Origin: Thalassobius vesicularis
GTDB lineage: Bacteria; Pseudomonadota; Alphaproteobacteria; Rhodobacterales; Rhodobacteraceae
NCBI RefSeq assembly: GCF_004799325.1
Contig: NZ_SSMD01000005.1
Coordinates: 248,001-312,000, forward strand
DNA length: 64,000 nt
Direction of reading: 5' to 3'
Position 1 is the stretch's first letter, and the number at the start of each line of letters is the position of its first letter. Made by a program: the position numbers and the translations under genes. Below are positions 1 through 10,315 of this stretch, one piece after another. The notes below the pieces were generated by a model. It was not told where the DNA came from, did no database searches, and worked only from the letters and a program-made list of their open reading frames with translations.

Positions 1-357
1 GCAGAACGCGGCGGTCGAGGCGTAGCCATAAACAGCGGCGGGGATCGTGGACAGCAGCGGCAGATGCGCGCCAAGGACCAGCACGACGACCGACACGCCG
101 ACGATCCCCGAGGTCACGACGACCGAGCCGCCGACCGTGGCGACCATGAACAGCGCGATGGCGGCGACGGCAGCGCCCCAGGCGTGGTTGACGGCGGATT
201 TGGCGAAGCCTGCGGTGCCGCCTCCGGTGTGGTAAAAGCTGCCCCAGCCGATGAACAGGGCCCAGACCGCCAGGCCATAGGGCGTGCCAAGGCACAGCCA
301 GGTTGCGACGGCGGCCAGAACGCCGATCGAGATCGCGAGCGCGTTGATGAGATTCAT
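1..357 (-). CDS. DUF1097 family membrane protein (C-terminus cut by window edge)
   Basis: The reading frame runs from an ATG at 357 to the window edge without a stop, giving 119 residues. The start is supported by GGAGGA eight bases upstream. The product is almost entirely hydrophobic: successive membrane segments rich in Ala, Val and Gly, with short Trp/Tyr-containing loops (for example FIGWGSFYHTGGG near residues 37-49). This composition and the N-terminus beginning MNLINALAISIGVLA match DUF1097 inner-membrane proteins (YahC-like). Their function is unknown. I infer an inner-membrane location. The missing 3' end prevents any check of length. Confidence 0.6.
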   Translation of the reverse strand, partial: MNLINALAISIGVLAAVATWLCLGTPYGLAVWALFIGWGSFYHTGGGTAGFAKSAVNHAWGAAVAAIALFMVATVGGSVVVTSGIVGVSVVVLVLGAHLPLLSTIPAAVYGYASTAAFC

Positions 358-611
358 GCTTGGTTTCCTCCCTAAAGCAGATGCGGCCGGCCGGATTGCA
401 GATGGCGGCGGGTCCGCGGCCATAGCTTATCGGGGGGAGTTGCTGGCCGGTTATGGGACGTTGGTTTATACGACCACAAGGGGGTCGACTTTTGGCGCGT
501 TCTTGTAAGGCGCTGATATTGAACGGGTATATTGTCGATTGCGCCCGTCCTGCCGGGATTTTCCGGGGGCGGGCGCCGCAGCTAAATGGTCGTACGACCC
601 TGCCGAAATGC

Positions 612-1115
612 CTAGCAGGCGGGGATGCCCAGGGCGATCAGTTGCGCGCCGGTCAGGTTGTAATAGCCCTTCTCGATGTGGCGGGCGGTCTTCATATACC
701 AGCGCGCCAGATCGGCCGGATAGTAGGAGGCGATGACCTTGGACCAGTACTCGAACTGTTTGGAGCCAAGCGGGCGGCCGTGGTTCGAGGGGCCGTGAAA
801 CCCGAAACTCGTGGTCGGGTAAACGCAGACATCCGGCGCGCCCAGATACATGGTGCACGAGGACAGGCAAACGCGGCCCCGGATCTCGACCCGGCCACCG
901 GCGGCGGCGATTTTCTGGATCTCGGCCTTGCGTTGCGACACGACGCCGCCGCGGTCGTTCATCACGATATGCAGGGGTTTTTGCCGTGCATGCAGCAGGT
1001 CAGGCAAAGCCAAAAGAAACACAACGAAAAGCACAGTAACAATCGGTTCAATCGCGCAGTAGATCCATCTGCGTAAACGGGACGGCTGTGACGCCTCTTC
1101 GTAGATTTTCTCCAT
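612..1115 (-). CDS. Membrane-anchored Clp/crotonase-fold-like protein of unknown function
   Basis: This is a 167-residue protein. One hydrophobic segment at about residues 20-40 is followed by a domain that reads like the periplasmic Clp-protease-like family (COG3904 type). It has a beta segment (PLHIVMNDRGGVV), then GGRVEIRGRVCLSSCTMYLGAP, where the Ser-Ser-Cys precedes a hydrophobic strand as the nucleophile does in ClpP-fold proteins, then FGFHGPSNHG with a His. The start ATG has AAGGGAG five bases upstream. I infer an N-in membrane anchor with the domain in the periplasm. A complete Ser-His-Asp triad is not evident, so enzymatic activity is uncertain. The gene stands alone between DUF1097 and eno, all on the minus strand. 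Confidence 0.55.
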   Translation of the reverse strand: MEKIYEEASQPSRLRRWIYCAIEPIVTVLFVVFLLALPDLLHARQKPLHIVMNDRGGVVSQRKAEIQKIAAAGGRVEIRGRVCLSSCTMYLGAPDVCVYPTTSFGFHGPSNHGRPLGSKQFEYWSKVIASYYPADLARWYMKTARHIEKGYYNLTGAQLIALGIPAC

Positions 1116-1263
1116 TGTCTCCCTTCCGATGCCCCCACCGGATTGCTCGCTTTCTGCGTGTGCAGATGAGAGATCAACGCAAGATTGATCAAATTGTTCC
1201 CGCTGACGTTGAAATTTTTTCGCCCCGACGGGTCATTTTTGGGCAAATCGTTGAGTCCAAACG

Positions 1264-1290
1264 AAAACGGCCCGCCGATTGGCGGGCCGT
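1264..1290 (-). terminator. Rho-independent terminator of eno
   Basis: Read on the minus strand there is a perfect 10-bp stem (ACGGCCCGCC / GGCGGGCCGT, loop of four) followed by TTTTCGTTT, starting 20 bases after the eno stop codon. Confidence 0.85.
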
Positions 1291-1310
1291 CTGCATCCGA
1301 AAAAGCCGGA

Positions 1311-3585
<2,275 letters not shown>

Positions 3586-3648
3586 GTGATGTGTTCCCGT
3601 TCGCTCTGATCCCGCCATACGGGGGCGCAGGGCAAAGGGCAAGGATCG

Positions 3649-4440
3649 TCAGACGAGACCCAGCTCTGCGTCGCTTGCATGGGTGGTCCACTTGTCGCGC
3701 GGGGGCATGGGGCGGCCGGGCCAGTCGGGCTCGAACACGAAGGACGAGCGCGCGCGGCCCGGCAGCAGCGCGCCATTCCCGGCCCCCAGCGCGTAGTCGT
3801 AGTAAAGCTTGACGATCTCGTCATGGCTGACCTGCTGGGCGGCGGGGTGGGCCAGACAGGCGTCGTGCCATTGCTTGACGCGGGCAAAGTCGGGCGTGTC
3901 GGGGATCTGGAAGCCCTCGTAATAGTCCAGGAACCAGAAGCGCATGAACATCGGGGTATAGACCGCCTCGGCCAGCCCGAACGTGTCGAACAGGAAGGGG
4001 CCGTAGGGCGCGTGATGGGCGAGGAAGTCGTTCAGCTGTTTGTAGGTGCCCAGCATTTTCTGTTCGAAATCAGGGCGTTTTGCGCGGTCCTGGTTCATAA
4101 CGAACATGTAGCCGGCACCGACGAATGGCCCTTCGAGTGCGATCAGCTGGTTTTCCACGGCCCGTTCGTAGGGATCGGTGCGCGCGACGGGTGGGGTGGG
4201 AAAGCGGTCCTCGATATAGCGCAGGATCACGAGGGATTCCTTGATGATCCGGCCTTGTTCATCCTCGAGCACCGGCAGCGCAGTGGTGCCGCGGGTCTTG
4301 CGCAGCAGCTCGGGGTCGCGGGGTTTGGTGATGTCGACGGTGCGGAATTCGACCGCATCGGTCAGGCCCTTGAGGGCCAGCAGGATTTCCACGCGCTGGG
4401 AAAATGGGCAAACGGGAATATGATAAATGATCGGCTTCAT
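3649..4440 (-). CDS. Glutathione S-transferase family protein
   Basis: The product has 263 residues with an N-terminal thioredoxin-like domain. It begins MKPIIYHIPVCPFSQRVEI, a beta strand followed by CPFS, the position of the catalytic Cys/Ser in omega- and beta-like GSTs. LPVLEDEQG is the cis-Pro loop and IKESLVILRYIEDRFP the Glu-Ser glutathione contact. An all-helical C-terminal domain follows, with a long tail ending in Trp/Pro-rich sequence. The start at 4440 is set by a perfect AGGAGG upstream. The role may be glutathionylation or detoxification; the substrate is unknown. The gene lies immediately upstream of the DMT permease, 63 bases away. Confidence 0.85.
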   Translation of the reverse strand: MKPIIYHIPVCPFSQRVEILLALKGLTDAVEFRTVDITKPRDPELLRKTRGTTALPVLEDEQGRIIKESLVILRYIEDRFPTPPVARTDPYERAVENQLIALEGPFVGAGYMFVMNQDRAKRPDFEQKMLGTYKQLNDFLAHHAPYGPFLFDTFGLAEAVYTPMFMRFWFLDYYEGFQIPDTPDFARVKQWHDACLAHPAAQQVSHDEIVKLYYDYALGAGNGALLPGRARSSFVFEPDWPGRPMPPRDKWTTHASDAELGLV

Positions 4441-4482
4441 GGGGTCCTCCTGCGGCAAGGGTAGCGCGCAGGGGGGCGAGGT

Positions 4483-4896
4483 CTAGCGTTTCTTGATCGG
4501 CACACCGTAGAGTTCAAGCCGGTGGCCTTTCAGCGTGTAGCCCAGCTTGGCGGCGATCTTTTCCTGCAGGGCTTCGATCTCGGGGTCGCAGAATTCGATG
4601 ACCTGGCCGGTGTTCATGTCGATCAGGTGGTCGTGGTGGTCGCGCTCGGCGTCCTCGTATCGGGCGCGGCCGTCGCCGAATTCCAGCTTGTCCAGAATGC
4701 CCGATTCCTCGAACAGTTTCACGGTGCGGTAGACGGTCGCCAGCGAGATCGCGGAATCGCGGGCCGAGGCGCGGTTGTACAGTTCCTCGACGTCGGGGTG
4801 GTCTTCGGACTCCTCCAGCACGGCTGCGATGATGCGGCGTTGGCCGGTCATGCGCAGGCCGATGGCCTCGCAGCGGGACGTGATGGTCTGGGACAT
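4483..4896 (-). CDS. fur: Fur-family metal-responsive regulator (Fur/Mur type)
   Basis: This 137-residue transcription regulator has an N-terminal winged helix (MTGQRRIIAAVLEESEDHPDVEEL, then ISLATVYRTVKLFEE as recognition helix). A dimerisation/metal domain follows with DHHDHLIDMNTGQVIEF, and the protein ends in LKGHRLELYGVP, typical of alphaproteobacterial Fur/Mur. In this class the protein often senses manganese rather than iron. It has one Cys only (EFCDPE), so the CxxC zinc site of enterobacterial Fur is absent. The ATG at 4896 is chosen because AAGG lies six bases upstream; an in-frame TTG two codons earlier directly abuts that AAGG. A Mur-like role is family knowledge, not shown here. 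Confidence 0.88.
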   Translation of the reverse strand: MSQTITSRCEAIGLRMTGQRRIIAAVLEESEDHPDVEELYNRASARDSAISLATVYRTVKLFEESGILDKLEFGDGRARYEDAERDHHDHLIDMNTGQVIEFCDPEIEALQEKIAAKLGYTLKGHRLELYGVPIKKR

Positions 4897-5229
4897 GGGC
4901 AACCTTTTTTGCGCCCTGTTCTAAGGCCAAGCCGACCCCGTTTCCAGACCGATTGCACCGCGTCGGCGGGGATTTTCCTTGACTTCTGCGCCGCAGCATC
5001 CCATTTGGGCGCTAACAGGTGTCCTTTGCCGCGTGAGCAGGGGGCGATTGCCGGCATCCAGCCGCGCCCGGGACACCCGACAGACGTTTTCCCAATATCA
5101 CGCGTGGGATCGACCGGACGGCGGCATTCAGGCACGAGGCCTGTCGGCAGAGACCCCCGGGCAACCACGACACGGGCGCAGAGGCGTCCGCAATCGGCTT
5201 TGCATATTGCAAGGCCAGAGGAACCGATT
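4897..5229 (+). promoter_or_regulatory. Long leader of the DEAD-box helicase gene with possible promoter
   Basis: There is no credible gene in this 333-base gap between the divergent fur and helicase genes. TTGACT at 4979-4984 with CATTTG or ATTTGG 17-18 bases later is a possible promoter. It would leave a leader of about 220 bases before the helicase start. AGAGGA lies about seven bases before the TTG start. Confidence 0.35.
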
Positions 5230-6567
5230 TTGAACCAATTCGAGATGATGGGCCTTGCGCCCAAACTGGCCGCGCGCATCGAAACGCTGGGCCTGACCGA
5301 ACCCACCCCGATCCAGAGCCGCGCCATCCCGCTGGCGCTGGAAGGCCATGACGTGATGGGCCTGGCCCAGACCGGTACCGGCAAGACGGCCGCCTTTGGC
5401 CTGCCGCTGGTCGAGCTGCTGTCGGGTCAGGGCAAACCCGCCCCCAAGGCCGTGCGCGGCCTGGTGCTGGCCCCCACGCGCGAACTGGCCAAGCAGATCG
5501 CCGATACGCTGGCCGAATTCGTGCAGGGCATGCCGATGAAGGTGGCGCTGGTCGTCGGCGGCGCCTCGCTGAACGCGCAGGCCAAGCGGCTGGAGCGCGG
5601 CGTTGACATTCTGGTGGCCACTCCGGGCCGCCTGATCGACCTGCTGGATCGCGGCGCGCTGAGCCTGAAGGAAACCAAGTTCCTGGTGCTGGACGAGGCC
5701 GACCAGATGCTGGACCTGGGCTTTATCCACGCGCTGCGCAAGATCGCCGGGATGCTGCCCTCGGAACGCCAGACCATGCTGTTCTCGGCCACGATGCCGA
5801 AGCTGATGGCAGAAATCGCGGAAAGCTATCTGACCAACCCGCGCCGGGTGCAGGTGAATCCCCCGGGCAAGGCGGCCGACAAGATCGACCAGTCGATCCA
5901 CTTCATCGCCAAGGCCGAGAAAACCAACCTGCTGATCGAGCTGCTGGACGCGCACCGCGACGAACTGGCGGTGGTCTTCGGGCGCACCAAGCACGGCATG
6001 GACCGTCTGGCGCGTCAGTTGGAAAAGGCGGGTTATGCCGTCGCCGCCGTGCATGGCAACAAGAGCCAGGGCCAGCGGGAACGGGCGATCTCGGCGTTCA
6101 AGTCGGGTGAGGCGCGCGTTCTGGTGGCCACCGATGTGGCGGCGCGCGGTCTGGATATTCCGGACGTGAAGCACGTCTACAACTACGAGCTGCCCAACGT
6201 GCCGGAAAACTACGTGCACCGCATCGGTCGGACCGCGCGTGCGGGTCGTGACGGCAAGGCGATCGCGCTGTGCGCGCCGGACGAGATGGACCAGCTGAAG
6301 GACATCCAGAAGGTCATGAAGCTGACGATCCCCGTCGCCTCGGGCCGCCCGTGGGAGGCAATGCCGGGCCAGCCCAAGCAACAACAGGGCCGTCCGCAGG
6401 GTAAACCCGGGCAGGGCCGTCGCGGTGGTCAGGGTCAGGGACATGGCCAGGGTCATGGGCAGGGCAACAAGCCCGGTGCCCGCGCGGATGCAGGCGCCCC
6501 CGGTGGCAAGCCGTTCCGCCGCCGCAAGGGGCCCTCGCAGAAACGCTCGGCCCGTAACGCGGCCTGA
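5230..6567 (+). CDS. DEAD-box ATP-dependent RNA helicase (RhlE-like) with Gly/Gln-rich tail
   Basis: This 445-residue RNA helicase has all the family motifs in order: Q motif (LTEPTPIQSRAIP), motif I AQTGTGKT, Ia PTRELAKQ, Ib TPGRLID, motif II DEAD (VLDEADQML), III SAT, and in the second RecA domain the motifs up to ATDVAARGLDIP and HRIGRTARAGR. A 70-residue low-complexity tail follows, rich in Gly, Gln, His and then Arg/Lys, probably an RNA-binding extension. I use the TTG at 5230 as start because AGAGGA sits at good distance and the protein then starts with the Phe-containing Q-motif segment. ATG at 5245 is the alternative. The role is RNA unwinding in ribosome assembly, RNA decay or cold adaptation. 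Confidence 0.93.
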   Translation: MNQFEMMGLAPKLAARIETLGLTEPTPIQSRAIPLALEGHDVMGLAQTGTGKTAAFGLPLVELLSGQGKPAPKAVRGLVLAPTRELAKQIADTLAEFVQGMPMKVALVVGGASLNAQAKRLERGVDILVATPGRLIDLLDRGALSLKETKFLVLDEADQMLDLGFIHALRKIAGMLPSERQTMLFSATMPKLMAEIAESYLTNPRRVQVNPPGKAADKIDQSIHFIAKAEKTNLLIELLDAHRDELAVVFGRTKHGMDRLARQLEKAGYAVAAVHGNKSQGQRERAISAFKSGEARVLVATDVAARGLDIPDVKHVYNYELPNVPENYVHRIGRTARAGRDGKAIALCAPDEMDQLKDIQKVMKLTIPVASGRPWEAMPGQPKQQQGRPQGKPGQGRRGGQGQGHGQGHGQGNKPGARADAGAPGGKPFRRRKGPSQKRSARNAA

Positions 6568-6573
6568 GACAGC

Positions 6574-6604
6574 AAAGCGGCACCAATCTGGTGCCGCTTT
6601 TTTT
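6574..6604 (+). terminator. Rho-independent terminator after the helicase gene
   Basis: A perfect 12-bp stem (AAAGCGGCACCA / TGGTGCCGCTTT, loop ATC) runs into a seven-T tract. It also separates the convergent antiporter gene. Confidence 0.92.
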
Positions 6605-6610
6605 ATGGGG

Positions 6611-7873
6611 TCAGACCAGTTCGGGTTCGCGGCCCACTTTGGCGGCCAGTTTGCCGACGCTCAGCCCCTGCACGATGATCGAGAACACCACCACGATATA
6701 GGTCGCGGTCAGGATCACCGGCTTCCATTCGCTGTCGGGCAGGGACAGGGCCAGCGCGACCGAGATGCCGCCCTTCAGCCCGCCCCAGGTCATGATCGGG
6801 ATCACGCCGGGGCCGAATTTGCGCGGCCCGCCCAGCAGGTAGATCGGGATCGCGACGGCGGCCAGTCGCGCCAGCAAAGCCAGCGCGATGGCGAGTGCGC
6901 CAGCAACCAGCAGATCGGCCGAGAAGGCGACGGCGAAGACCTCGAACCCGATCAGCAGGAACAGGACGGCGTTGAGGATCTCGTCGATCAGTTTCCAGAA
7001 GGCGTCGACGTATTTACGGGTTTCCTCGGACATGCCGTGTTTGGCGCCGATGTCGCCGATCAGCAGGCCCGCGCAGACGGCCATGATCGGGGCCGAGACG
7101 TGCAGCCAGACGGCCAGTTCGTAGCCGCCAAAGGCCAGGCCGAGGGTCAGCAGCACCTCGAGCGAATAGTCGTCGATCAGGCGCATGATTCGGAAAACCA
7201 ACCAGCCCAGCACGATGCCCAGGATCGCGCCGCCCGCGGCCTCTTGCAGGAACAGCATGGTGGCGAATTCGACCTCAGAGCCCGCCTCGGCCCCGTGCCC
7301 GCCGGATGTGGCCGGAAAGGCCATCGCGACCAGCACAAGGTAGACGACGTAGCCGACGCCATCGTTGAACAGGGATTCCCCGGCGATCTTGGTCTCCAGC
7401 GACTTGCGCAGGCTGGCTTCGCGCAGAACGCCCATCACGGCGACCGGATCGGTGGGGGAAATCAACGCGCCAAAGACGAGCGCCACGGCCAGCGGCATGC
7501 CGGTGATCCAGCTGAAACCCGCGCCGACCACGGCGGTGGAAAGCGCGACACCCAGCGTTGCCATCAGCACCACGACGCGCCATTGCGCGCGCAGGTCGGC
7601 CAGCTTGACGTGCAGAGAGCCCGCGAACAGCAACAGGCCCAGCATCCCTTCGAGCAGCGCGTCCGAGAAGTCGATGCCCAGGATCACGTTGCGGGCGGTC
7701 TGGGCCATGTGCAGGCCCGGCAGGAACAGGTCCAGCACCAGCACGGCGACCGAGGCCAGCAGCGAAACGACCAGAATGCCGATGGCCGAGGGCAGTTTCA
7801 AAAACAGGTAGTTGATGGCACCGAACGCCCCGGCCAGCACGATCAGAAGCGAGGTGATTTGCAGCAATGTCAT
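6611..7873 (-). CDS. CPA1-family Na+(K+)/H+ antiporter
   Basis: This 420-residue inner-membrane antiporter has about twelve helices. It carries the CPA1/NhaP core: GIDFSDALLEGMLGLLLFAGSL, the ion-binding ALISPTDPVAVMGVL with the Asp of helix 5, ESLFNDGVGYVVYLV with the Asn-Asp of helix 6, and the Arg-containing MTWGGLKGGISVALAL. Known members exchange cytosolic Na+ or K+ for protons in pH and salt homeostasis. The ATG at 7873 has AAGGA eleven bases upstream. There is no long cytosolic C-terminal domain, so no RCK/TrkA-type regulation is evident. Confidence 0.93.
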   Translation of the reverse strand: MTLLQITSLLIVLAGAFGAINYLFLKLPSAIGILVVSLLASVAVLVLDLFLPGLHMAQTARNVILGIDFSDALLEGMLGLLLFAGSLHVKLADLRAQWRVVVLMATLGVALSTAVVGAGFSWITGMPLAVALVFGALISPTDPVAVMGVLREASLRKSLETKIAGESLFNDGVGYVVYLVLVAMAFPATSGGHGAEAGSEVEFATMLFLQEAAGGAILGIVLGWLVFRIMRLIDDYSLEVLLTLGLAFGGYELAVWLHVSAPIMAVCAGLLIGDIGAKHGMSEETRKYVDAFWKLIDEILNAVLFLLIGFEVFAVAFSADLLVAGALAIALALLARLAAVAIPIYLLGGPRKFGPGVIPIMTWGGLKGGISVALALSLPDSEWKPVILTATYIVVVFSIIVQGLSVGKLAAKVGREPELV

Positions 7874-7934
7874 TGGATCAAAATTCCTTGTGTCTCGTCA
7901 GGGCTAGCACGGAATGCGCAGGCGGTGAAGCCGC

Positions 7935-8633
7935 TCAGGCATGGGTGATGCGGGCCCAGACGGGCAGGTGATCGCTGGCCACGCGGGCGGGTTGGGCCAG
8001 ATGTACGCCGGTGGCCAGAACGCGCAGATCGGGCGTGGTGGCAAAGCGGTCCAGTCGCCCCACCGGGCGCAGTGCGGGGTAAGAGGGATGCGCGGGCGCG
8101 AAATCCAGCCCATGCGCTGCGTGATCCATCGGCGCGACCGAGCCCCATTCGTTCAGATCGCCCGCCAGGATCGCGGGCATCGGTGGCAGCGCAGCCAGGT
8201 GGCGGGCGATGGCCGAGACCTGAAGGATGCGCCAGCGCCGGACCAGCCCCAGATGCGTGCCGATCACCCGCACAGGGCCAAGCGGAGTCAGCAGATCGGC
8301 GCGGATGGCGCCGCGCGGCTCCAACCCCGGCAGGTCAAGATGGGCGGTGGTCAGAACGGCAATCTCGGGGCGCACCAGCATGGCGTTGCCGTGCCATCCA
8401 AGTGATCCGCCGGGCTGGCCGAAGGGCAGGATGCGCCAGCCGTCAGCCTCGACCATATCGTGCGGCAAGGCGGCGGGACGGGGCGGCAGGCGTTTGTCGG
8501 CCTCTTGCAACGTCACCACCTGGGCCCCAAGTGCGTTGATGACAGACAAGCTGCGGTCGGGGCGTCGCCGCAAATCCATGCCGACGCATTTCTGGAGGTT
8601 GTAGCTTGCAATCGTCAGCAAAGATGCGGTCAT
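7935..8633 (-). CDS. Endonuclease/exonuclease/phosphatase (EEP) family hydrolase
   Basis: This 232-residue protein has the DNase I-like fold. The active-site motifs are in order: ASYNLQKCVGMD (metal-site Asn), VVTLQEADKR (Glu), GTHLGL (His), AGDLNEW (Asp-x-Asn) and the C-terminal SDHLPVWARI (Asp-His). Substrates of this family range from DNA to sphingomyelin, phosphoinositides and synthetic phosphodiesters, so the substrate is open. No signal peptide is visible, suggesting a cytosolic enzyme. Its start at 8633 faces the divergent DUF2238 gene, and the two start regions are nearly adjacent. Confidence 0.85.
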   Translation of the reverse strand: MTASLLTIASYNLQKCVGMDLRRRPDRSLSVINALGAQVVTLQEADKRLPPRPAALPHDMVEADGWRILPFGQPGGSLGWHGNAMLVRPEIAVLTTAHLDLPGLEPRGAIRADLLTPLGPVRVIGTHLGLVRRWRILQVSAIARHLAALPPMPAILAGDLNEWGSVAPMDHAAHGLDFAPAHPSYPALRPVGRLDRFATTPDLRVLATGVHLAQPARVASDHLPVWARITHA

Positions 8634-8647
8634 CTGAAAGCAACAGC

Positions 8648-9307
8648 ATGGTCACAGGGAAAAGTCACGGCATGTTCGCCGAACAGACATGGCTGGCAAG
8701 GGCGATCTGGGGCGCGCTGCTGCTTTTGGCGGCGGGGGCCTTGGCGACGGCGAATTGGTCGCTGGCCTTTGTCTGCGTGGTGACGCTGGCGCTGTCGCTG
8801 GCGCCGCTGTGGCTGGCGCGGTGGGCCGCAGTCCGGGTGCCGCCCAGTTTCGTGACGCTGATCGTGCTGTTCGTGGCAGGGACGTTGTTCCTGGGCGAAG
8901 CCTTTGATTTCTATAACAGGTTTTGGTGGTGGGACATCGCCTTGCACGGCGGCAGCGCGATCGGCTTCGGGCTGATCGGCTTCGTGCTAGTGTTCATCAT
9001 GTTCCAGGGCGACAGGTTCGCGGCACCGCCCATCGCTGTGGCGTTCTTCGCCTTCTGCTTTGCGCTGGCTGTCGGCGCGATGTGGGAGGTGTTCGAGTTC
9101 GGCATGGACCAGATCTTTGGCCTGAACATGCAGAAATCGGGGCTGCTGGACACGATGGGCGATCTGATCGTCGACACGCTGGGGGCGTTCATCGGGGCCG
9201 CGTCGGGCTATCTGTACCTGAAGGGGCAGGCGATGGGCGGGCCGATGGGGATGATCGACGAGTTCGTGCATCGCAACCCGCACTTGTTCCGTCGCTTCAA
9301 AAAATAG
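8648..9307 (+). CDS. DUF2238 (YjdF-like) membrane protein
   Basis: This 219-residue membrane protein has six predicted helices. The conserved features of the family are visible: a membrane-embedded His (WDIALHGGSAIGFGLIGF), the WEVFEFGMDQIFG motif and DTMGDLIVDTLGAFIGA. These polar residues in helices suggest a transporter or intramembrane enzyme, but no function is established. Start is ATG 8648 or ATG 8672; the latter has AGGGA at a longer distance. The C-terminus is basic (RRFKK). Confidence 0.75.
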   Translation: MVTGKSHGMFAEQTWLARAIWGALLLLAAGALATANWSLAFVCVVTLALSLAPLWLARWAAVRVPPSFVTLIVLFVAGTLFLGEAFDFYNRFWWWDIALHGGSAIGFGLIGFVLVFIMFQGDRFAAPPIAVAFFAFCFALAVGAMWEVFEFGMDQIFGLNMQKSGLLDTMGDLIVDTLGAFIGAASGYLYLKGQAMGGPMGMIDEFVHRNPHLFRRFKK

Positions 9308-9364
9308 TTCGCCCCCGTACGATCCGCATTGACGCCGCCGGATTTCCCGCCTCTGTTGGCCGGC

Positions 9365-10252
9365 ATGGAGCGCAAGGACAAAATCGACACATTCGGAGCG
9401 GTCTCGCTGGTCGCCTTCGGAATCGTGCTGGCGGTCAACCAGGTCGTGGTGAAGCTGGGCAACGGCGGCTTTCAGCCGGTGTTCATGGCCGGGCTACGCT
9501 CGGTCGGGGCGGTGATCGTGCTGATCGCGTGGATGCGGTTGCGGGGCATTCCGTTCGATTTCCGCAAGGGGACGCTGGGGCCGGGGTTGCTGCTGGGGGC
9601 GCTGTTCGCGCAAGAGTTCGTGGCGCTGTTCTGGGCGCTGGATCATACCAGCGTGTCCCATGCCTCGCTGCTGTTTTACACGATGCCGGTGATCCTTTCG
9701 ATCGCGGCGCATTTCCTGTTGCCGGGCGAGAGGCTGACGTCGCTGCGCGTTCTGGGTCTGGTGCTGGCGATGGGGGGCGTGGCGCTGGTTCTGGGTGGGC
9801 ATCGCGGCGGGCAGGCGACGCTGGCGGGCGATTTGGCGGCACTGTCAGGGGCGTTCGGATGGGCCGGGATCGCGCTGGTGCTGCGGCTGAGCCGATTGTC
9901 CACGGTGCGCCCCGAGATGCAGCTGTTCTGGCAATTGTCCGTCTCGGCGGTGATCCTGCTGGCGGTTTCCCCGATGTTCGGGCCGTTCCTGCGTGATCCG
10001 GGAATGTGGCATTTCATGGGGTTGGCCTACCAGATCCTGGCCGTGGCGAGCTTTGGGTTCCTGTTCTGGGTGTTCCTGATCAGCATCTACCCGGCCTCGG
10101 GCGTGGCCAGTTTCGCCTTTCTGACCCCGGTGCTGAGCGTGACCCTGGGCTGGTTGCTGCTGGGCGAAGAGATGGGCTGGAACGTGATCGGCGCGATGGT
10201 GCTGGTGGCGCTGGGGATCGTGTTGATCAATCGCAAGAAGCGCCCGGCATGA
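9365..10252 (+). CDS. EamA/DMT-family permease (second)
   Basis: This ten-helix permease of 295 residues shows the duplicated EamA fold. The first repeat ends FYTMPVILSIAAHFLLPGERLT and the second ends FLTPVLSVTLGWLLLGEEMGWN, the typical Pro-containing helix followed by Gly-Glu. It belongs to a different subgroup from the one at 2698-3585 (less than obvious similarity by eye). No strong ribosome binding site is seen for the ATG at 9365; a TTG at 9329 would extend it by twelve residues. The substrate is unknown. Confidence 0.85.
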   Translation: MERKDKIDTFGAVSLVAFGIVLAVNQVVVKLGNGGFQPVFMAGLRSVGAVIVLIAWMRLRGIPFDFRKGTLGPGLLLGALFAQEFVALFWALDHTSVSHASLLFYTMPVILSIAAHFLLPGERLTSLRVLGLVLAMGGVALVLGGHRGGQATLAGDLAALSGAFGWAGIALVLRLSRLSTVRPEMQLFWQLSVSAVILLAVSPMFGPFLRDPGMWHFMGLAYQILAVASFGFLFWVFLISIYPASGVASFAFLTPVLSVTLGWLLLGEEMGWNVIGAMVLVALGIVLINRKKRPA

Positions 10253-10274
10253 CGCCTTTGGGGGCGACGGATTT

Positions 10275-10296
10275 GAGTATTTTCATCAGAAAGAAG
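10275..10296 (+). repeat. Dispersed GTATTT/AGAAAGAAG element, copy 1
   Basis: GAGTATTTT, five bases, then AGAAAGAAG, lying between two convergent genes. It is one of five similar intergenic copies in the window. Confidence 0.55.
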
Positions 10297-10315
10297 CCAG
10301 GGGCGGTTTTGCGCT

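Noticed and set aside
1175-1200. FNR-like site ATTGATCAAATTGT
   Set aside because: Second half does not match ATCAA at the required spacing.
6425-7948. 507-codon plus-strand frame over the antiporter
   Set aside because: Gln/Asp/His-rich shadow of the minus-strand antiporter gene.
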